Part shown: positions 17,940-27,580 of the stretch, piece by piece
Position numbering within the stretch: the stretch's first letter is position 1
Layout: each line of letters starts with the position of its first letter
Source: Chiayiivirga sp.
GTDB taxonomy: Bacteria; Pseudomonadota; Gammaproteobacteria; Xanthomonadales; Xanthomonadaceae
NCBI GenBank assembly: GCA_022647565.1
Contig: JALCLA010000001.1
Span: forward strand, 310,001 to 374,000
Direction of reading: 5' to 3'
DNA length: 64,000 nt
Notes under the pieces: generated by a model
Told to the model about the DNA's origin: nothing
Databases searched by the model: none
What the model saw: the letters and a program-made list of their open reading frames with translations, nothing else
Position numbers and translations under genes: made by a program

Positions 17940-19262
17940 TCAAACGATGCGTTCGAGCACGGCATGGAAGAAGCCGTCGCCGTGGTCGTCGCCGGGGAAG
18001 CGTTGATGGCCGGCGCCGCTGCCCCGCCCGAAATGATCGGGCAGGCGCACGGCACGGGCCGAGGGAGTGCGCGCGAGGAAGGCATCGATCTGACGCTCGT
18101 TCTCGTCTTTGAGCACGGAACAGGTCGCATAGACTAGTCGTCCGCCGCTGCGCAGCATAGGCCAGAGTGCATCCAGCAGCCGCGCCTGCAAGGCGATCAA
18201 GGCCGGCAGGTCCGCCTGGCGTCGATGCAGCTTGATGTCGGGCTGGCGGCGTATCACGCCGCTGCCGGAGCAGGGCGCGTCGAGCAGGATCCGATCGAAG
18301 TGACGCCCGTCCCACCAGGACGGATCGGTCGCGTCGGCGACGCGCGTGGTCGCCGTCAAACCCAGCCGCGCCAGCGTCTCGTCGACACGTTGCAGGCGGC
18401 GCTGGTCGATGTCGAGTGCCAGCAGTTCGATGCGGCCGCCGCTGCGTTCGAGCAGATGCGCGCTCTTGCCGCCGGGCGCGGCGCACGCGTCAAGTACACG
18501 CATGCCGGGTGCGGCAGCCACGGCCTCGACGCAGAGCTGGGCCGAAAGATCCTGGATCGAAACCTTGCCTGCGTCCCAACCCGGAAGGCGGCCTGGCGCG
18601 ACGCCCTGTGCCAGGCACAGGGCATCGGGGGCATAGACCAATTCGTGCGCTTCGATGCCGGCAGCATGCAGCTCCTTCGCATAGGCGTCGAGATCGCCGC
18701 GCATGCGATTGACGCGCAGCCACAGCGGCGCCGCGCGATTGTTCTCGCTCATGATCCAGGCGGCATGGTCCCAATCGCGCTGCAACAGATCGGCCAGCCA
18801 GAGCGGATGCGCATGCTCGGCCAGGCCGTCGCCGGTCTGCTCGATCTCGATCTCCAGTGCCTCGCGCTCACGCAGGTAGCGTCGCAACACCGCGTTGACC
18901 AAGGCGACATGGCGCGGTCGCTTGAGACCGCGCGCGGCTTCGGCGGTGCTGGAGATGGCCGCGTAGTCGGCCAGCTTCATCGCATCGAGCTGGGCCAATC
19001 CGGTCAGCAGCAAGGCATGCAGATCGCGCAACGCCGGTGGCAGCGGCCGCGGCATCAGCCTGGCCAGCAGGCGCTCGTAACGCAGCGCCCAGCGGCAGGT
19101 TTCGAAACAGATCGCCTCGCACAGGGCGCGATCACGCGCGTCCTCGAACTGCCCCAGCACCGGGGCGATGGCGGCCTTGAGCGACACGCCATCGAAGCGC
19201 ACGGCACGCACCACGCGCGCTGCCGCGACGCGCAGGGCGGCGCCGCGCGCGGCGTCACTCAT
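17940..19262 (-). CDS. rsmB: 16S rRNA m5C967 methyltransferase
   Basis: 440 residues, normal length. An N-terminal NusB-like domain (about 1-150) precedes the Rossmann methyltransferase. SAM binding is seen in [16 protein letters not shown]. The two catalytic Cys motifs are [19 protein letters not shown] and [14 protein letters not shown]. It methylates C967 of 16S rRNA with SAM. The ATG at 19262 overlaps the fmt stop by four bases. The standard order def-fmt-rsmB is kept, but trkA, which follows in E. coli, is far away at 42953. Confidence 0.96.
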   Translation of the reverse strand: MSDAARGAALRVAAARVVRAVRFDGVSLKAAIAPVLGQFEDARDRALCEAICFETCRWALRYERLLARLMPRPLPPALRDLHALLLTGLAQLDAMKLADYAAISSTAEAARGLKRPRHVALVNAVLRRYLREREALEIEIEQTGDGLAEHAHPLWLADLLQRDWDHAAWIMSENNRAAPLWLRVNRMRGDLDAYAKELHAAGIEAHELVYAPDALCLAQGVAPGRLPGWDAGKVSIQDLSAQLCVEAVAAAPGMRVLDACAAPGGKSAHLLERSGGRIELLALDIDQRRLQRVDETLARLGLTATTRVADATDPSWWDGRHFDRILLDAPCSGSGVIRRQPDIKLHRRQADLPALIALQARLLDALWPMLRSGGRLVYATCSVLKDENERQIDAFLARTPSARAVRLPDHFGRGSGAGHQRFPGDDHGDGFFHAVLERIV

Positions 19263-20188
19263 GCGCGCAGCGCCGGGCGCGCGTTGAGATAGTCGAGTGC
19301 ACCGATGACGCGGCCGCCATCGCGTTGCAGTTGGGTGAGGCGCAGCGCGCCACGACCGCAGGCCACGGTGATGCCATCGCGAGACGCCGCAATCACCGTT
19401 CCCGGCGTGCCACTTCCTTCCTCGGCCTGTGCGCGATGCACGCGCACCCGTTCGCCCGCGAGTTCGGCTTCGGCGATGGGCCAGGGCGAGTACGCCCGCA
19501 CCGCGTTCGCCAGCATCCCTGCATCGCGCGACCAGTCCAGGCGCGCCTCGGATTTTTCCAGCTTGCGGGCGTAGGTCACGCCCTCCTCGGCCTGGATCTC
19601 GGGCACGGGACGCAGGCCGCGGCGCAGCAGCGACAACCCGTCGCGCAGCAGGTTCGCGCCGAGGGTCGCGAGCCGGTCATGAACGTCGCCGGCGGTTTCC
19701 AAGTCCGCGATCGGCGTGCGCTGGCGCAGCAGCACCGGTCCGGTATCGAGGCCCTTCTCCATCTGCATCAGGCACACGCCAGTCTCGGGATCGCCGGCCT
19801 CCACCGCGCGCTGGATCGGGGCGGCGCCACGCCAGCGCGGCAGCAGCGAAGCATGCACGTTCCAGCATCCATGCTGCGGGATGTCGAGCACCTTCTGCGG
19901 CAACAGCAGACCGTAGGCCACCACGATCATCAGGTCGGGCTGCAACGCGCGCAACGCCTCCTGCGCCTCGGGTGTGCGGAGTGACTCGGGTTGGCGGACC
20001 TCGATGCCGTGCAGCAGCGCGCACTGCTTCACCGGCGAGGGCGCGAGCTGCCGCCCGCGTCCGGCCGGACGGTCAGGCTGGGTATACACCGCGAGCATCT
20101 CGTCGCCCGACGCCAGGGCTGCTTCCAGGCACGGCAGCGCAAAATCCGGCGTGCCGGCAAAGACCAGGCGCAGGCGACGGGAACTCAA
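19259..20188 (-). CDS. fmt: methionyl-tRNA formyltransferase
   Basis: 309 residues from a TTG start at 20188 that overlaps the def stop (TTGA). This start gives an N-terminus of the usual form, ending [15 protein letters not shown], and the usual length; no ATG or GTG is available nearby. The catalytic region is [19 protein letters not shown] (the HxSLLP motif), followed by [17 protein letters not shown]. It formylates initiator Met-tRNA with 10-formyl-THF. It lies between def and rsmB with four-base overlaps on both sides, so all three are translationally coupled. Confidence 0.96.
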   Translation of the reverse strand: MSSRRLRLVFAGTPDFALPCLEAALASGDEMLAVYTQPDRPAGRGRQLAPSPVKQCALLHGIEVRQPESLRTPEAQEALRALQPDLMIVVAYGLLLPQKVLDIPQHGCWNVHASLLPRWRGAAPIQRAVEAGDPETGVCLMQMEKGLDTGPVLLRQRTPIADLETAGDVHDRLATLGANLLRDGLSLLRRGLRPVPEIQAEEGVTYARKLEKSEARLDWSRDAGMLANAVRAYSPWPIAEAELAGERVRVHRAQAEEGSGTPGTVIAASRDGITVACGRGALRLTQLQRDGGRVIGALDYLNARPALRA

Positions 20189-20703
20189 GCGACGGCGTCG
20201 GCGCGGCGCTGCTTGGCCAGCTTCTTGCGCACCATCTCGCGCTTGAGCGGCGAGAGGTAGTCGACGAACAGCTTGCCGTCGAGGTGATCCATCTCGTGCT
20301 GGACGCAGATCGCGAGCAGGCCGTCGGCCGCGAGTTCGAATGGCTCGCCGTGCCGATCCAGGGCGCGTACCACGATCTTCTCGGCGCGTTGCACATCGGC
20401 GTAGACGCCGGGCACGGAGAGGCAACCTTCCTGGCAAGTCTCGGTGCCGTCGCGCGACAGGATCTCCGGGTTGAGGAAGACGCGCGGCTCGTGCTTCTCC
20501 TCCGACACGTCGATCACCATGAAGCGCTGGTGCACGTCGACCTGGCTGGCGGCGAGGCCGATGCCGGGCGCGGCATACATGGTCTCGAACATGTCATCGA
20601 TCAGGCGCTGGAATGCCGGCGCGGCAACTCCTGCCGGGTCAACCGGCCGGGCCACGGTGCGCAGGCGTGGATCGGGGAATTCGAGGATGGTCAGCTTGGC
20701 CAT
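20185..20703 (-). CDS. def: peptide deformylase
   Basis: 172 residues from the ATG at 20703 ([15 protein letters not shown]). The three metal/active-site motifs are present: [18 protein letters not shown] (metal Cys) and HEMDHLDG (HExxH). It removes the formyl group from nascent proteins. First gene of def-fmt-rsmB-DUF4390-ntrY-GT39, six genes with overlaps or short gaps. Divergent from the LysM gene, with 183 bp between. Confidence 0.96.
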   Translation of the reverse strand: MAKLTILEFPDPRLRTVARPVDPAGVAAPAFQRLIDDMFETMYAAPGIGLAASQVDVHQRFMVIDVSEEKHEPRVFLNPEILSRDGTETCQEGCLSVPGVYADVQRAEKIVVRALDRHGEPFELAADGLLAICVQHEMDHLDGKLFVDYLSPLKREMVRKKLAKQRRADAVA

Positions 20704-20820
20704 GCGTGACAAATGCGGGCGGAAATCGCCCATGCAAGCCTTAAGTCGTTGGGAACCTGCACAATTCTAGCCCAAAACCGGGCCCGGGCCGGGTCGCGTC
20801 CGGAGCCGTCCGGGACGCCA

Positions 20821-20849
20821 TTCCGCTTCCGCGGCATTTGGGCTATAGT
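20821..20849 (+). promoter_or_regulatory. candidate promoter of the LysM-dprA operon
   Basis: TATAGT at 20844-20849 is a good -10 hexamer. TTCCGC at 20821-20826, with a 17-bp spacer, is only a weak -35. It lies 37 bp before the chosen LysM start, in the gap divergent from def. Confidence 0.4.
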
Positions 20850-20886
20850 CCCCGCCACCTGTTGGGGAATCAGGTAGATGGCGGCC

Positions 20887-22029
20887 ATGCTTAAAAAACT
20901 CCTTTCGGTTTCCGCTGCAGCCCTGCTGACCTTGGCCAGCTACGTTGCTGCCGTTGAGTTGCGCGACGACCACCCGGACACCTACACGGTGCAGAAGGGT
21001 GACACGCTGTGGGACATCGCGGCGCGCTTCCTCAACGAGCCCTGGCTCTGGCCCGAGATCTGGCAGGCCAATCCGCAGGTCGAGAACCCGCACCTGATCT
21101 ATCCGGGCGACGTGCTCAGCCTCGCCTATCTGGGCGGTCGGCCGACGCTGGTCAAGAAGTCGCCGGCGGTCCGTCGCATGGACAGCGCCATCGATGCGCT
21201 ACCCCTGTCGGAGATCGAGGCCTTCCTCGAGAAGGCGCACGTGTTCGACGAGGATCCTTCCGATCGGCTGCCCTATGTGGTGGCGCTGGAAGAGAACCGG
21301 CTGCGTGGTGCCGAAGGCCAGCTGGCCTATGTGCGGCGCGGTGATTTCGAGCCGGGCCAGCGCTGGGCCATCCTGCGCCCCAGCCTGCGCTACGCCGTGC
21401 ACCCGCATCCGGCTAGCGACTATCCGCGCCTCAAGCGCGACCCCTGGGATGCGCAGCATGGCCTGCGCCCCAATACCTCGGGCATCGAGTGGGCTTATTT
21501 CGCCGCCTCGGACAACGGTTTCGAAGTACTGGGCTGGGAAGCGGTCGAAGTGGCGCAAGGCGTCGTGACCCAGGATGGCGATCCCGCCAAGCTGCTGATC
21601 ACACCGGGGGGAGCCGAGGTCCAGAAGGGCGACCTGCTCGTGCCCTACGACCCGCAGCCGTTCGAACTGAGCTTCCACCCGCACGCGATGGACAGCGTGC
21701 CCGAGGGCATGCGCATTCTGGCGCAGACCGGGCGCAACGCGTACGGTGGGCCCCGCGACGTGATCGCGCTGTCTGCCGGTGCGCGTGACGGCGTGGAGAA
21801 CGGGCACGTGTTCTCGATCTGGCACCCGGGTGATCGGGTGCGCGACGAAGTGGCGCACCAGCCGCGGATCAAGGCCAATCTGGGGCGCAACAAGGTGCAG
21901 CTGCCCGACGAGTTCGTCGGTCACGTGATGATATTCCGCACCTTCGACAAGGTCAGTTACGGCCTGATCATGGACGGCATCCGTCCGGCCCGCATCGACG
22001 ACAAGATCAAGGCGCCCGACCGCTACTGA
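20887..22029 (+). CDS. exported LysM-domain protein
   Basis: 380 residues. The ATG at 20887 (MLKKLLSVSAAALLTLASYVAA) opens a signal peptide directly; an ATG at 20878 adds MAA and is an alternative. One LysM domain follows at about residues 32-80: TYTVQKGDTLWDIAARFLNEPWLWPEIWQ, then HLIYPGDVLSL. LysM binds the GlcNAc backbone of peptidoglycan. The remaining 300 residues are beta-rich with no recognised enzyme motif. Homologues next to dprA are common in Xanthomonadales and opposite def. It is probably a periplasmic peptidoglycan-associated protein. Confidence 0.88.
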   Translation: MLKKLLSVSAAALLTLASYVAAVELRDDHPDTYTVQKGDTLWDIAARFLNEPWLWPEIWQANPQVENPHLIYPGDVLSLAYLGGRPTLVKKSPAVRRMDSAIDALPLSEIEAFLEKAHVFDEDPSDRLPYVVALEENRLRGAEGQLAYVRRGDFEPGQRWAILRPSLRYAVHPHPASDYPRLKRDPWDAQHGLRPNTSGIEWAYFAASDNGFEVLGWEAVEVAQGVVTQDGDPAKLLITPGGAEVQKGDLLVPYDPQPFELSFHPHAMDSVPEGMRILAQTGRNAYGGPRDVIALSAGARDGVENGHVFSIWHPGDRVRDEVAHQPRIKANLGRNKVQLPDEFVGHVMIFRTFDKVSYGLIMDGIRPARIDDKIKAPDRY

Positions 22030-22074
22030 TCCGCCTGCCGGATGGGCTGGCGCCCGTCCGGCCGCGGCACCCGC

Positions 22075-23235
22075 ATGCCGCTGCCTTGCACTGAATCCGA
22101 TGCGCTCGCCTGGCTGACCCTGTTGCGCGCGCCCGGCCTGGGGCCGGCGCGACTGCGCGAACTGATCGGACGTGCAGGCGGTGCGCAGGCTGCGCTGGAC
22201 CTGTCCGATGGCGAATGGACGCGCGCCGGGGCGCCTGTGGCCGCGTTGCACTGGCGACGGGACCCCGATGCCGATCGCCTGCGGCGCGATCTCGACTGGC
22301 TGGCGCAACCCCAGCATCACCTCGTCGCCTGCGACAGCGACGATTTCCCGGCATTGCTTGCACGCATCCCGCAGCCGCCGGCCGCGCTGTTCGTCGCGGG
22401 AAATCCGGATCTGTTGTGGCAAGCACAGATCGCGCTGGTGGGCAGCCGCAATCCCAGTGCCGGAGGCATCGACAATGCGCGCGACTTCGCCCGCACCCTC
22501 GGGCGCTCGGGTTTCGCCATCACCAGCGGTCTGGCAGAAGGCATCGATGCCGCCGCCCATCGCGCGGCGCTGGAGGCCGGAGCCGCCACGATCGCGGTGG
22601 TCGCCACCGGGCTGGATCTGGTCTACCCGGCCCGGCACCGCGCGCTGGCGGCCGAAATCGAGGCGAGCGGTGCGGTGGTGAGCGAGTTCGCGCCCGGCGT
22701 GGAGGCGAAGCGCGATCATTTCCCGCGGCGCAATCGCATCATCGCTGGGTTGAGCCTCGGAACCCTGGTGGTGGAAGCCTCGTTGCAAAGCGGTTCCCTG
22801 ATCACGGCACGGCTCGCGGCCGAGGCCGGGCGCGAAGTGTTCGCCTTGCCGGGCTCGATCCACAATCCGCTGGCCAAGGGTTGCCACCGCCTGATCCGCG
22901 ATGGCGCGATGCTGGTGGAGAGTGCCCCGGAAATCATCGACGCGCTCGCGACCCAGGCCGCGCAACTGGCGACGGCGCTGCGTGGACGGCTGGCCGCAGG
23001 CATGCCGGTCGAATCCCCGGAGTGGCCCGAGGCCAGCGGCAGCGAAGAGTGCTCTGCAACCGACCCCGACTATGCCAGGCTCTTGCGTGCACTGGATCAC
23101 GCTCCCGTCGCCATCGACGTGCTGGCCGAGCGCACAGGGTTGACCGTCGAAGCCCTGTCCTCCATGCTCCTGCTCATGGAGTTGGACGGGCGTGTCGCCG
23201 CCGCTCACGGCCGCTACGCGAAACGCCGCTCCTGA
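22075..23235 (+). CDS. dprA: DNA-processing protein DprA
   Basis: 386 residues from the ATG at 22075. DprA binds incoming single-stranded DNA and loads RecA during natural transformation. Order: an N-terminal SAM-like helical region (LRAPGLGPARLRELI), the Rossmann fold (ALVGSRNPSAGG, SGLAEGIDAAAHRAAL, TGLDLVYPARHRAL, FPRRNRIIAGLS, EASLQSGSLITARLA, VFALPGSIHNPLAKGCHRLIRDGA), and a C-terminal winged helix of DML1 type (about 320-385). All core motifs are intact. It starts 45 bp after the LysM gene and precedes smg, the usual order. Confidence 0.95.
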   Translation: MPLPCTESDALAWLTLLRAPGLGPARLRELIGRAGGAQAALDLSDGEWTRAGAPVAALHWRRDPDADRLRRDLDWLAQPQHHLVACDSDDFPALLARIPQPPAALFVAGNPDLLWQAQIALVGSRNPSAGGIDNARDFARTLGRSGFAITSGLAEGIDAAAHRAALEAGAATIAVVATGLDLVYPARHRALAAEIEASGAVVSEFAPGVEAKRDHFPRRNRIIAGLSLGTLVVEASLQSGSLITARLAAEAGREVFALPGSIHNPLAKGCHRLIRDGAMLVESAPEIIDALATQAAQLATALRGRLAAGMPVESPEWPEASGSEECSATDPDYARLLRALDHAPVAIDVLAERTGLTVEALSSMLLLMELDGRVAAAHGRYAKRRS

Positions 23236-23277
23236 CGTCCCGGGGCGTGCCGCAAACGCGGCGCAGGCAGAGGATGG

Positions 23278-23757
23278 ATGAAAGAGACCATACTGGACGT
23301 ACTGCTTTACCTGTTCGAAAACTACTTCTACGACGATCCCGACGCCGTCCGCGACCGCGACTCGCTCCAAGCCGGCCTGATCCAGGCGGGCTTCAGTCCC
23401 CAGGAAGTCAACAAGGCCTTCGACTGGCTTGACGAGCTGGCGCAACAGCGCCCGCTGGCCGAAGCCGGCCCGAACGCCATGCGCGGCCCGGTGCGCATCT
23501 ACGTCGACGTGGAGGAAGCGCGCCTTGACGCCGAGTGCCGCGGGTTCCTGATGTTCCTGGAACAGGGCGGCATTCTCGACGCTACCCAGCGCGAGTTGGT
23601 GGTGGACCGGGTCATGGCGCTGGATCAGGAAGAGATCGACCTGGACGACCTCAAGTGGGTCGTACTCATGGTGCTGTTCAACCAGCCGGGACAGGAAGCC
23701 GCCTTTGCCTGGATGGAAAGCCACATGTTCGAGGGCGACGGCGAGCCCCTGCACTAG
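23278..23757 (+). CDS. smg: Smg (DUF494) family protein
   Basis: 159 residues, normal length for the family. It begins [20 protein letters not shown], the signature N-terminus, and continues [30 protein letters not shown] precedes the ATG. Acidic cytoplasmic protein conserved next to dprA and topA in gamma- and betaproteobacteria; its biochemical role is not established. The stop is TAG. Confidence 0.95.
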   Translation: MKETILDVLLYLFENYFYDDPDAVRDRDSLQAGLIQAGFSPQEVNKAFDWLDELAQQRPLAEAGPNAMRGPVRIYVDVEEARLDAECRGFLMFLEQGGILDATQRELVVDRVMALDQEEIDLDDLKWVVLMVLFNQPGQEAAFAWMESHMFEGDGEPLH

Positions 23758-23825
23758 CGTCAGGGCAGCGACGCGACACAATTTGACGCGCGGCCGAGGC
23801 CGCGCGTTCCCTTGGGGAAAGCACC

Positions 23826-24785
23826 ATGCAGCACCCGCAACCCGCGGCACCACTCGATGTCGTCGATGCCGGTTTCCTGCGTCGCTGGGCCGCCCTGTTC
23901 ATCGACAACCTGATCCTCAGTGCCGGCTTGTACGGACTGATGATGGTCGTACTCGTGCTGGTCGGTGTCGGCGGCGGGTTCCAGGCGTTGCAGGCACTGG
24001 ACGGCGAGGAACCGCCGGCCTGGTTCTGGGCCACGTACGGCGGCATGTTCCTCGTGTACTACCTCGGCGCCGCCCTCTACTACAGCCTGATGGAAGGCTC
24101 GGCACAGCAGGCCACCCTCGGCAAGATGGCGCTCGGCATCAAGGTCACCGACCTGGACGGACGGCGCCTGACCCGCGCGCAAGCGCTGATGCGCTGGTTT
24201 GCCGCAGCGCTGAGCTACCTCACGCTCTACATCGGCTTCCTGATGGCGGCCTTCACCGAGCGCAAGCAGGCGTTGCACGACATGGTGGTCGGCACGCGAG
24301 TCGTCGACAAGTGGGCCTACACCGAGTTTCCCGAACGCCAGCAACGCGGACTCAGCGGCTGCCTGATCGCCTTCATGGTCGGCATCGGCCTGTTGCTCGC
24401 ACTCGCGGTGCTCGCCATCGTGGCGGCCATTGCGATCCCGGCTTACGCCGATTACACCCAGCGCGCCAAGGTCGCCGCGGCGCTGTCCAGCGCGACCGCG
24501 CTCAAGGTCGAGGTTGCGATGGCGGTGGAAGGCAGCGGCGCCTGTCCGGACAACAGCAGCGAGGGTTTCGACCCGCCCGAGTCCTATGCCAGCGCCCAGA
24601 TCCGCCAGATCGAAGTCTACGAACTCGAAGACGGCCGCTGTGCCATCGTGATCGACCTGAGCGAGCCTGCCTCCATCGATGACGAACAACGCTGGCTGGA
24701 GCTCGCCCTCGACCCGCAGACCCGTCAATGGAGCTGCCGTTCAGGCCTGCCGGACCGCATGTTGCCGAGCCATTGCCGCGGCTGA
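23826..24785 (+). CDS. RDD membrane protein fused to a type IV pilin-like domain
   Basis: 319 residues. The N-terminal 165 form an RDD domain: FLRRWAALFIDNLIL, with the Arg and Asp of the family, then two to three further membrane segments and ATLGKMALGIKVTD. At about 180-215 a new hydrophobic helix (LLLALAVLAIVAAIAIPAYADYTQRAKV) is a close match to the N-terminal helix of type IV pilins, including the IAIPAY-xxYTxRAKV pattern. The following globular part has two pilin-like Cys regions (GACPDNSS and WSCRSG). No prepilin peptidase site precedes the helix, so it is probably an integral fusion rather than an assembled pilin. SD GGGGAAAG. Confidence 0.82.
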   Translation: MQHPQPAAPLDVVDAGFLRRWAALFIDNLILSAGLYGLMMVVLVLVGVGGGFQALQALDGEEPPAWFWATYGGMFLVYYLGAALYYSLMEGSAQQATLGKMALGIKVTDLDGRRLTRAQALMRWFAAALSYLTLYIGFLMAAFTERKQALHDMVVGTRVVDKWAYTEFPERQQRGLSGCLIAFMVGIGLLLALAVLAIVAAIAIPAYADYTQRAKVAAALSSATALKVEVAMAVEGSGACPDNSSEGFDPPESYASAQIRQIEVYELEDGRCAIVIDLSEPASIDDEQRWLELALDPQTRQWSCRSGLPDRMLPSHCRG

Positions 24786-24865
24786 CCCGCGGCCGTGCCC
24801 GGCCGGCGAGCCAGGTTCGCTGCAGGGCGCCGGCTTGACAGCCGCGCGCCGGCTGTGTCCAGACT

Positions 24866-24910
24866 GAAAAAGGAAGGCCCGCCCCACGACCCCGGTGCGG
24901 GCCTCGTCAT
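24866..24910. terminator. hairpin before topA (possible bidirectional terminator)
   Basis: AGGCCCGC at 24875-24882 and GCGGGCCT at 24897-24904 form a perfect 8-bp stem with a 14-nt loop. An A-run (24867-24871) lies on the left, giving a T-run only for leftward transcription. Rightward it has only CGTCATCTCT, so termination after the RDD gene would be weak. Confidence 0.35.
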
Positions 24911-24953
24911 CTCTTCGCGCGGCCTCTCGACAGCCCGCCCTGGTGCACCTGCC

Positions 24954-27524
24954 ATGCCCAAGAACCTGCTCATCGTCGAGTCGCCGGCCAAGGCCAAGAC
25001 GATCAACAAATACCTCGGCAAGGACTTCACCGTCCTGGCCTCCTACGGCCACGTGCGCGACCTGGTGCCGAAGGAGGGCGCGGTTGACCCGGACGCCGGC
25101 TTCGCCATGCGCTACGAGGTGATCGACAAGAACGAGCGCCATGTCGATGCGATCAGCAAGGCGGCCAAGGGCGCCGACGCGCTGTATCTGGCCACCGACC
25201 CGGATCGCGAAGGAGAGGCGATCAGCTGGCACATCGCGGAGATCCTGAAGGAGCGCGGCCTGCTCAAGGACAAGGCGCTGCATCGCGTGGTGTTCACCGA
25301 GATCACGCCGCGCGCGATCAAGGAAGCCATCGCGCATCCGCGCCAGGTTTCGGGCGATCTGGTCAACGCGCAGCAGGCGCGGCGCGCGCTCGATTACCTG
25401 GTCGGTTTCAATCTCTCGCCGGTGCTTTGGCGCAAGGTGCAGCGCGGACTCTCGGCCGGACGGGTGCAGTCGCCGGCGCTGCGCATGATCGTGGAGCGCG
25501 AGGAAGAGATCGAAGCCTTCAAGGCGCGCGAGTACTGGAGCGTGGAGGCGCAGCTCGCGCACGCCAGCCAGCCGTTCGTGGCGCGCCTGCTCACCCTCGA
25601 CGGCAAGAAATTCGAACAGTTCGACCTGACCAACGGCGACGACGCCGAAGCCGCGCGCGAGCGACTGCTGGCGGCCGCGGGCGGCGGGCTGGACGTCTCC
25701 GACGTGCAGAGCAAGGAGCGCAAGCGCCGTCCGGCACCGCCCTTCATTACTTCGACCCTGCAGCAGGAAGCCGCACGCAAGCTCGGCTTTTCCACCAGCC
25801 GCACCATGCGCATCGCGCAGAAGCTGTACGAGGGCGTGGCCCTGGGTGACGAGGGCACGGTGGGCCTGATTTCCTACATGCGTACCGATTCGACCCATCT
25901 GTCGGAAGAAGCGGTGACCGAACTGCGCCAGCTGATCGCGCGCGACTTCGGCCAGCACGCCTTGCCGGCGAGCGCGAACGAGTACAAGACCAAGGCCAAG
26001 AACGCGCAGGAAGCGCACGAGGCGATCCGCCCGACCTCGGCGCTGCGCACCCCCAAGTCGATCGCGTCGTTCCTCGATCCGGACGGGCTGCGCCTGTATG
26101 AGCTGATCTGGAAGCGCGCGGTGGCCTGCCAGATGATCCACGCCACGCTCAACACCGTCACCGTCGATCTCGCGGCCGGCAAGGCGCACGCGTTTCGCGC
26201 CGCCGGCACCACCGTGGTCGACCCGGGTTTCCTCGCCGTGTACGAAGAAGGCCGCGACGAGAAGACGCAAGCCACGCCGGAAGGCGACAACCCCGACGAC
26301 GAAGGCCGCAAGCTGCCGGCGCTGCGCGTGGGCGAGCGCGTACCGCTCTCCGCGATCCTGGCCGAACAGCATTTCACCCAGCCGCCGCCGCGCTATTCCG
26401 AAGCCAGTCTGGTGAAGGCGTTGGAGGAGCACGGCATCGGCCGTCCCTCGACCTACGCCAGCATCATCCAGGTGCTGCTCAACCGCGAGTATGTATTGCT
26501 CGATGCGCGCCGCTTCCGTCCCACCGACGTGGGTCGTGCCGTGGCCAAGTTCCTCAGCGGGCATTTCACCCAGTACGTCGATTACGACTTCACGGCCAAG
26601 CTGGAAGACGAGCTCGATGCGGTGAGCCGTGGCGAAGAGGACTGGGTGCCGCTGATGGCGCGCTTCTGGAAGCCGTTCAAGGCTCTGGTCGACGACAAGA
26701 TCGAATCGGTCGATCGCGGCGAAGCCACCGGCGCGCGCGAGTTGGGCGTCGATCCGAAATCCGGCAAGCCGGTCAGCGTGCGTCTCGGGCGCTACGGGCC
26801 ATTCGCGCAGATCGGCACCAAGGACGACGAAGAAAAGCCGAGCTTCGCCTCCTTGCGTCCAACCCAGAGCCTGCACACGATTTCGCTGGAAGAGGCGCTG
26901 GAGCTGTTCAAGCTGCCGCGCGCACTGGGCGAGGACAACGGCGAGAAGGTGACCGTGGGCGTGGGGCGCTTTGGTCCCTTCGCCAAGCGTGGCAGTACCT
27001 ATGCCTCGCTCAAGCCCGAGGACGATCCCTACACCATCGAACTCGAGCGCGCGCTGTTCCTGATCCGCGAGAAGGAAGAGATCGCGGCCAACCGCATCAT
27101 CAAGCAGTTCGAGGGAACCAGCGTGCAGGTGCTGAACGGCCGCTTCGGACCCTACATCAGCGATGGCGAGATGAACGGCAAGATCCCGAAGGATCGCGAG
27201 CCGGCCTCGCTCACCCTGGAGGAGTGCCAGGCGCTGCTGGCGCAGGGCAAGCCGGTGCGCAAGGGCGGGCGCTTCGGCAAGCGTGGCGCGAGCAAGTCCG
27301 CACCTGCCAAGAAGACCGCAGCGAAGAAGGCGACGGCGGTGGCGAAGGATGCTGCGCCCAAGGCGGCGACGACGAAGCCCGCGGCGAAGAAGCCGGCAGC
27401 GAAGAAGAAGGCAGCCGCAAAGAAGGCGCCCGCGAAGAAGTCTCCTGCCAGGAAGGCGGCGGCAAAGAAGCCCGCGGCGAAGAAGGCGGCGGCCAGGAAA
27501 AAGGCGGCGTCCGCACCGTTCTGA
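24954..27524 (+). CDS. topA: DNA topoisomerase I with histone-like Lys/Ala tail
   Basis: 856 residues from the ATG at 24954 (MPKNLLIVESPAKAKTINKYLG). TOPRIM lies at about 1-120 (ATDPDREGEAISWHI), and the catalytic Tyr308 is in GLISYMRTDSTHLS. It relaxes negative supercoils. Instead of E. coli-type zinc ribbons the C-terminus has Toprim C-terminal repeats (GRYGPFAQ, GRFGPFAK, GRFGPYIS) and no Cys clusters. From about residue 775 there is an 80-residue tail of AKK/PAAKK repeats like histone H1, probably a non-specific DNA-binding arm. Upstream leader: 168 bp, with a hairpin. Confidence 0.96.
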   Translation: MPKNLLIVESPAKAKTINKYLGKDFTVLASYGHVRDLVPKEGAVDPDAGFAMRYEVIDKNERHVDAISKAAKGADALYLATDPDREGEAISWHIAEILKERGLLKDKALHRVVFTEITPRAIKEAIAHPRQVSGDLVNAQQARRALDYLVGFNLSPVLWRKVQRGLSAGRVQSPALRMIVEREEEIEAFKAREYWSVEAQLAHASQPFVARLLTLDGKKFEQFDLTNGDDAEAARERLLAAAGGGLDVSDVQSKERKRRPAPPFITSTLQQEAARKLGFSTSRTMRIAQKLYEGVALGDEGTVGLISYMRTDSTHLSEEAVTELRQLIARDFGQHALPASANEYKTKAKNAQEAHEAIRPTSALRTPKSIASFLDPDGLRLYELIWKRAVACQMIHATLNTVTVDLAAGKAHAFRAAGTTVVDPGFLAVYEEGRDEKTQATPEGDNPDDEGRKLPALRVGERVPLSAILAEQHFTQPPPRYSEASLVKALEEHGIGRPSTYASIIQVLLNREYVLLDARRFRPTDVGRAVAKFLSGHFTQYVDYDFTAKLEDELDAVSRGEEDWVPLMARFWKPFKALVDDKIESVDRGEATGARELGVDPKSGKPVSVRLGRYGPFAQIGTKDDEEKPSFASLRPTQSLHTISLEEALELFKLPRALGEDNGEKVTVGVGRFGPFAKRGSTYASLKPEDDPYTIELERALFLIREKEEIAANRIIKQFEGTSVQVLNGRFGPYISDGEMNGKIPKDREPASLTLEECQALLAQGKPVRKGGRFGKRGASKSAPAKKTAAKKATAVAKDAAPKAATTKPAAKKPAAKKKAAAKKAPAKKSPARKAAAKKPAAKKAAARKKAASAPF

Positions 27525-27580
27525 AGGCGGAAGGCGCGCATGTTGCGGAAGCACCGAACCCGGAGCGACGGAGGCGCGCC

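Noticed and set aside
27290..27520. Tandem-repeat-like AAG/GCC-rich DNA that might be a CRISPR or satellite
   Set aside because: It is in frame and encodes the Lys/Ala tail of topoisomerase I. No CRISPR array was seen in the window.
24741..27554. 937-codon open frame opposite topA; similar very long antisense frames at 2260-4503, 21199-23853, 13219-15414 and 55536-59450
   Set aside because: These are GC-rich shadows: the proteins are low-complexity (Arg, His, Ala, Gln) and the opposite strand encodes full, recognised families.
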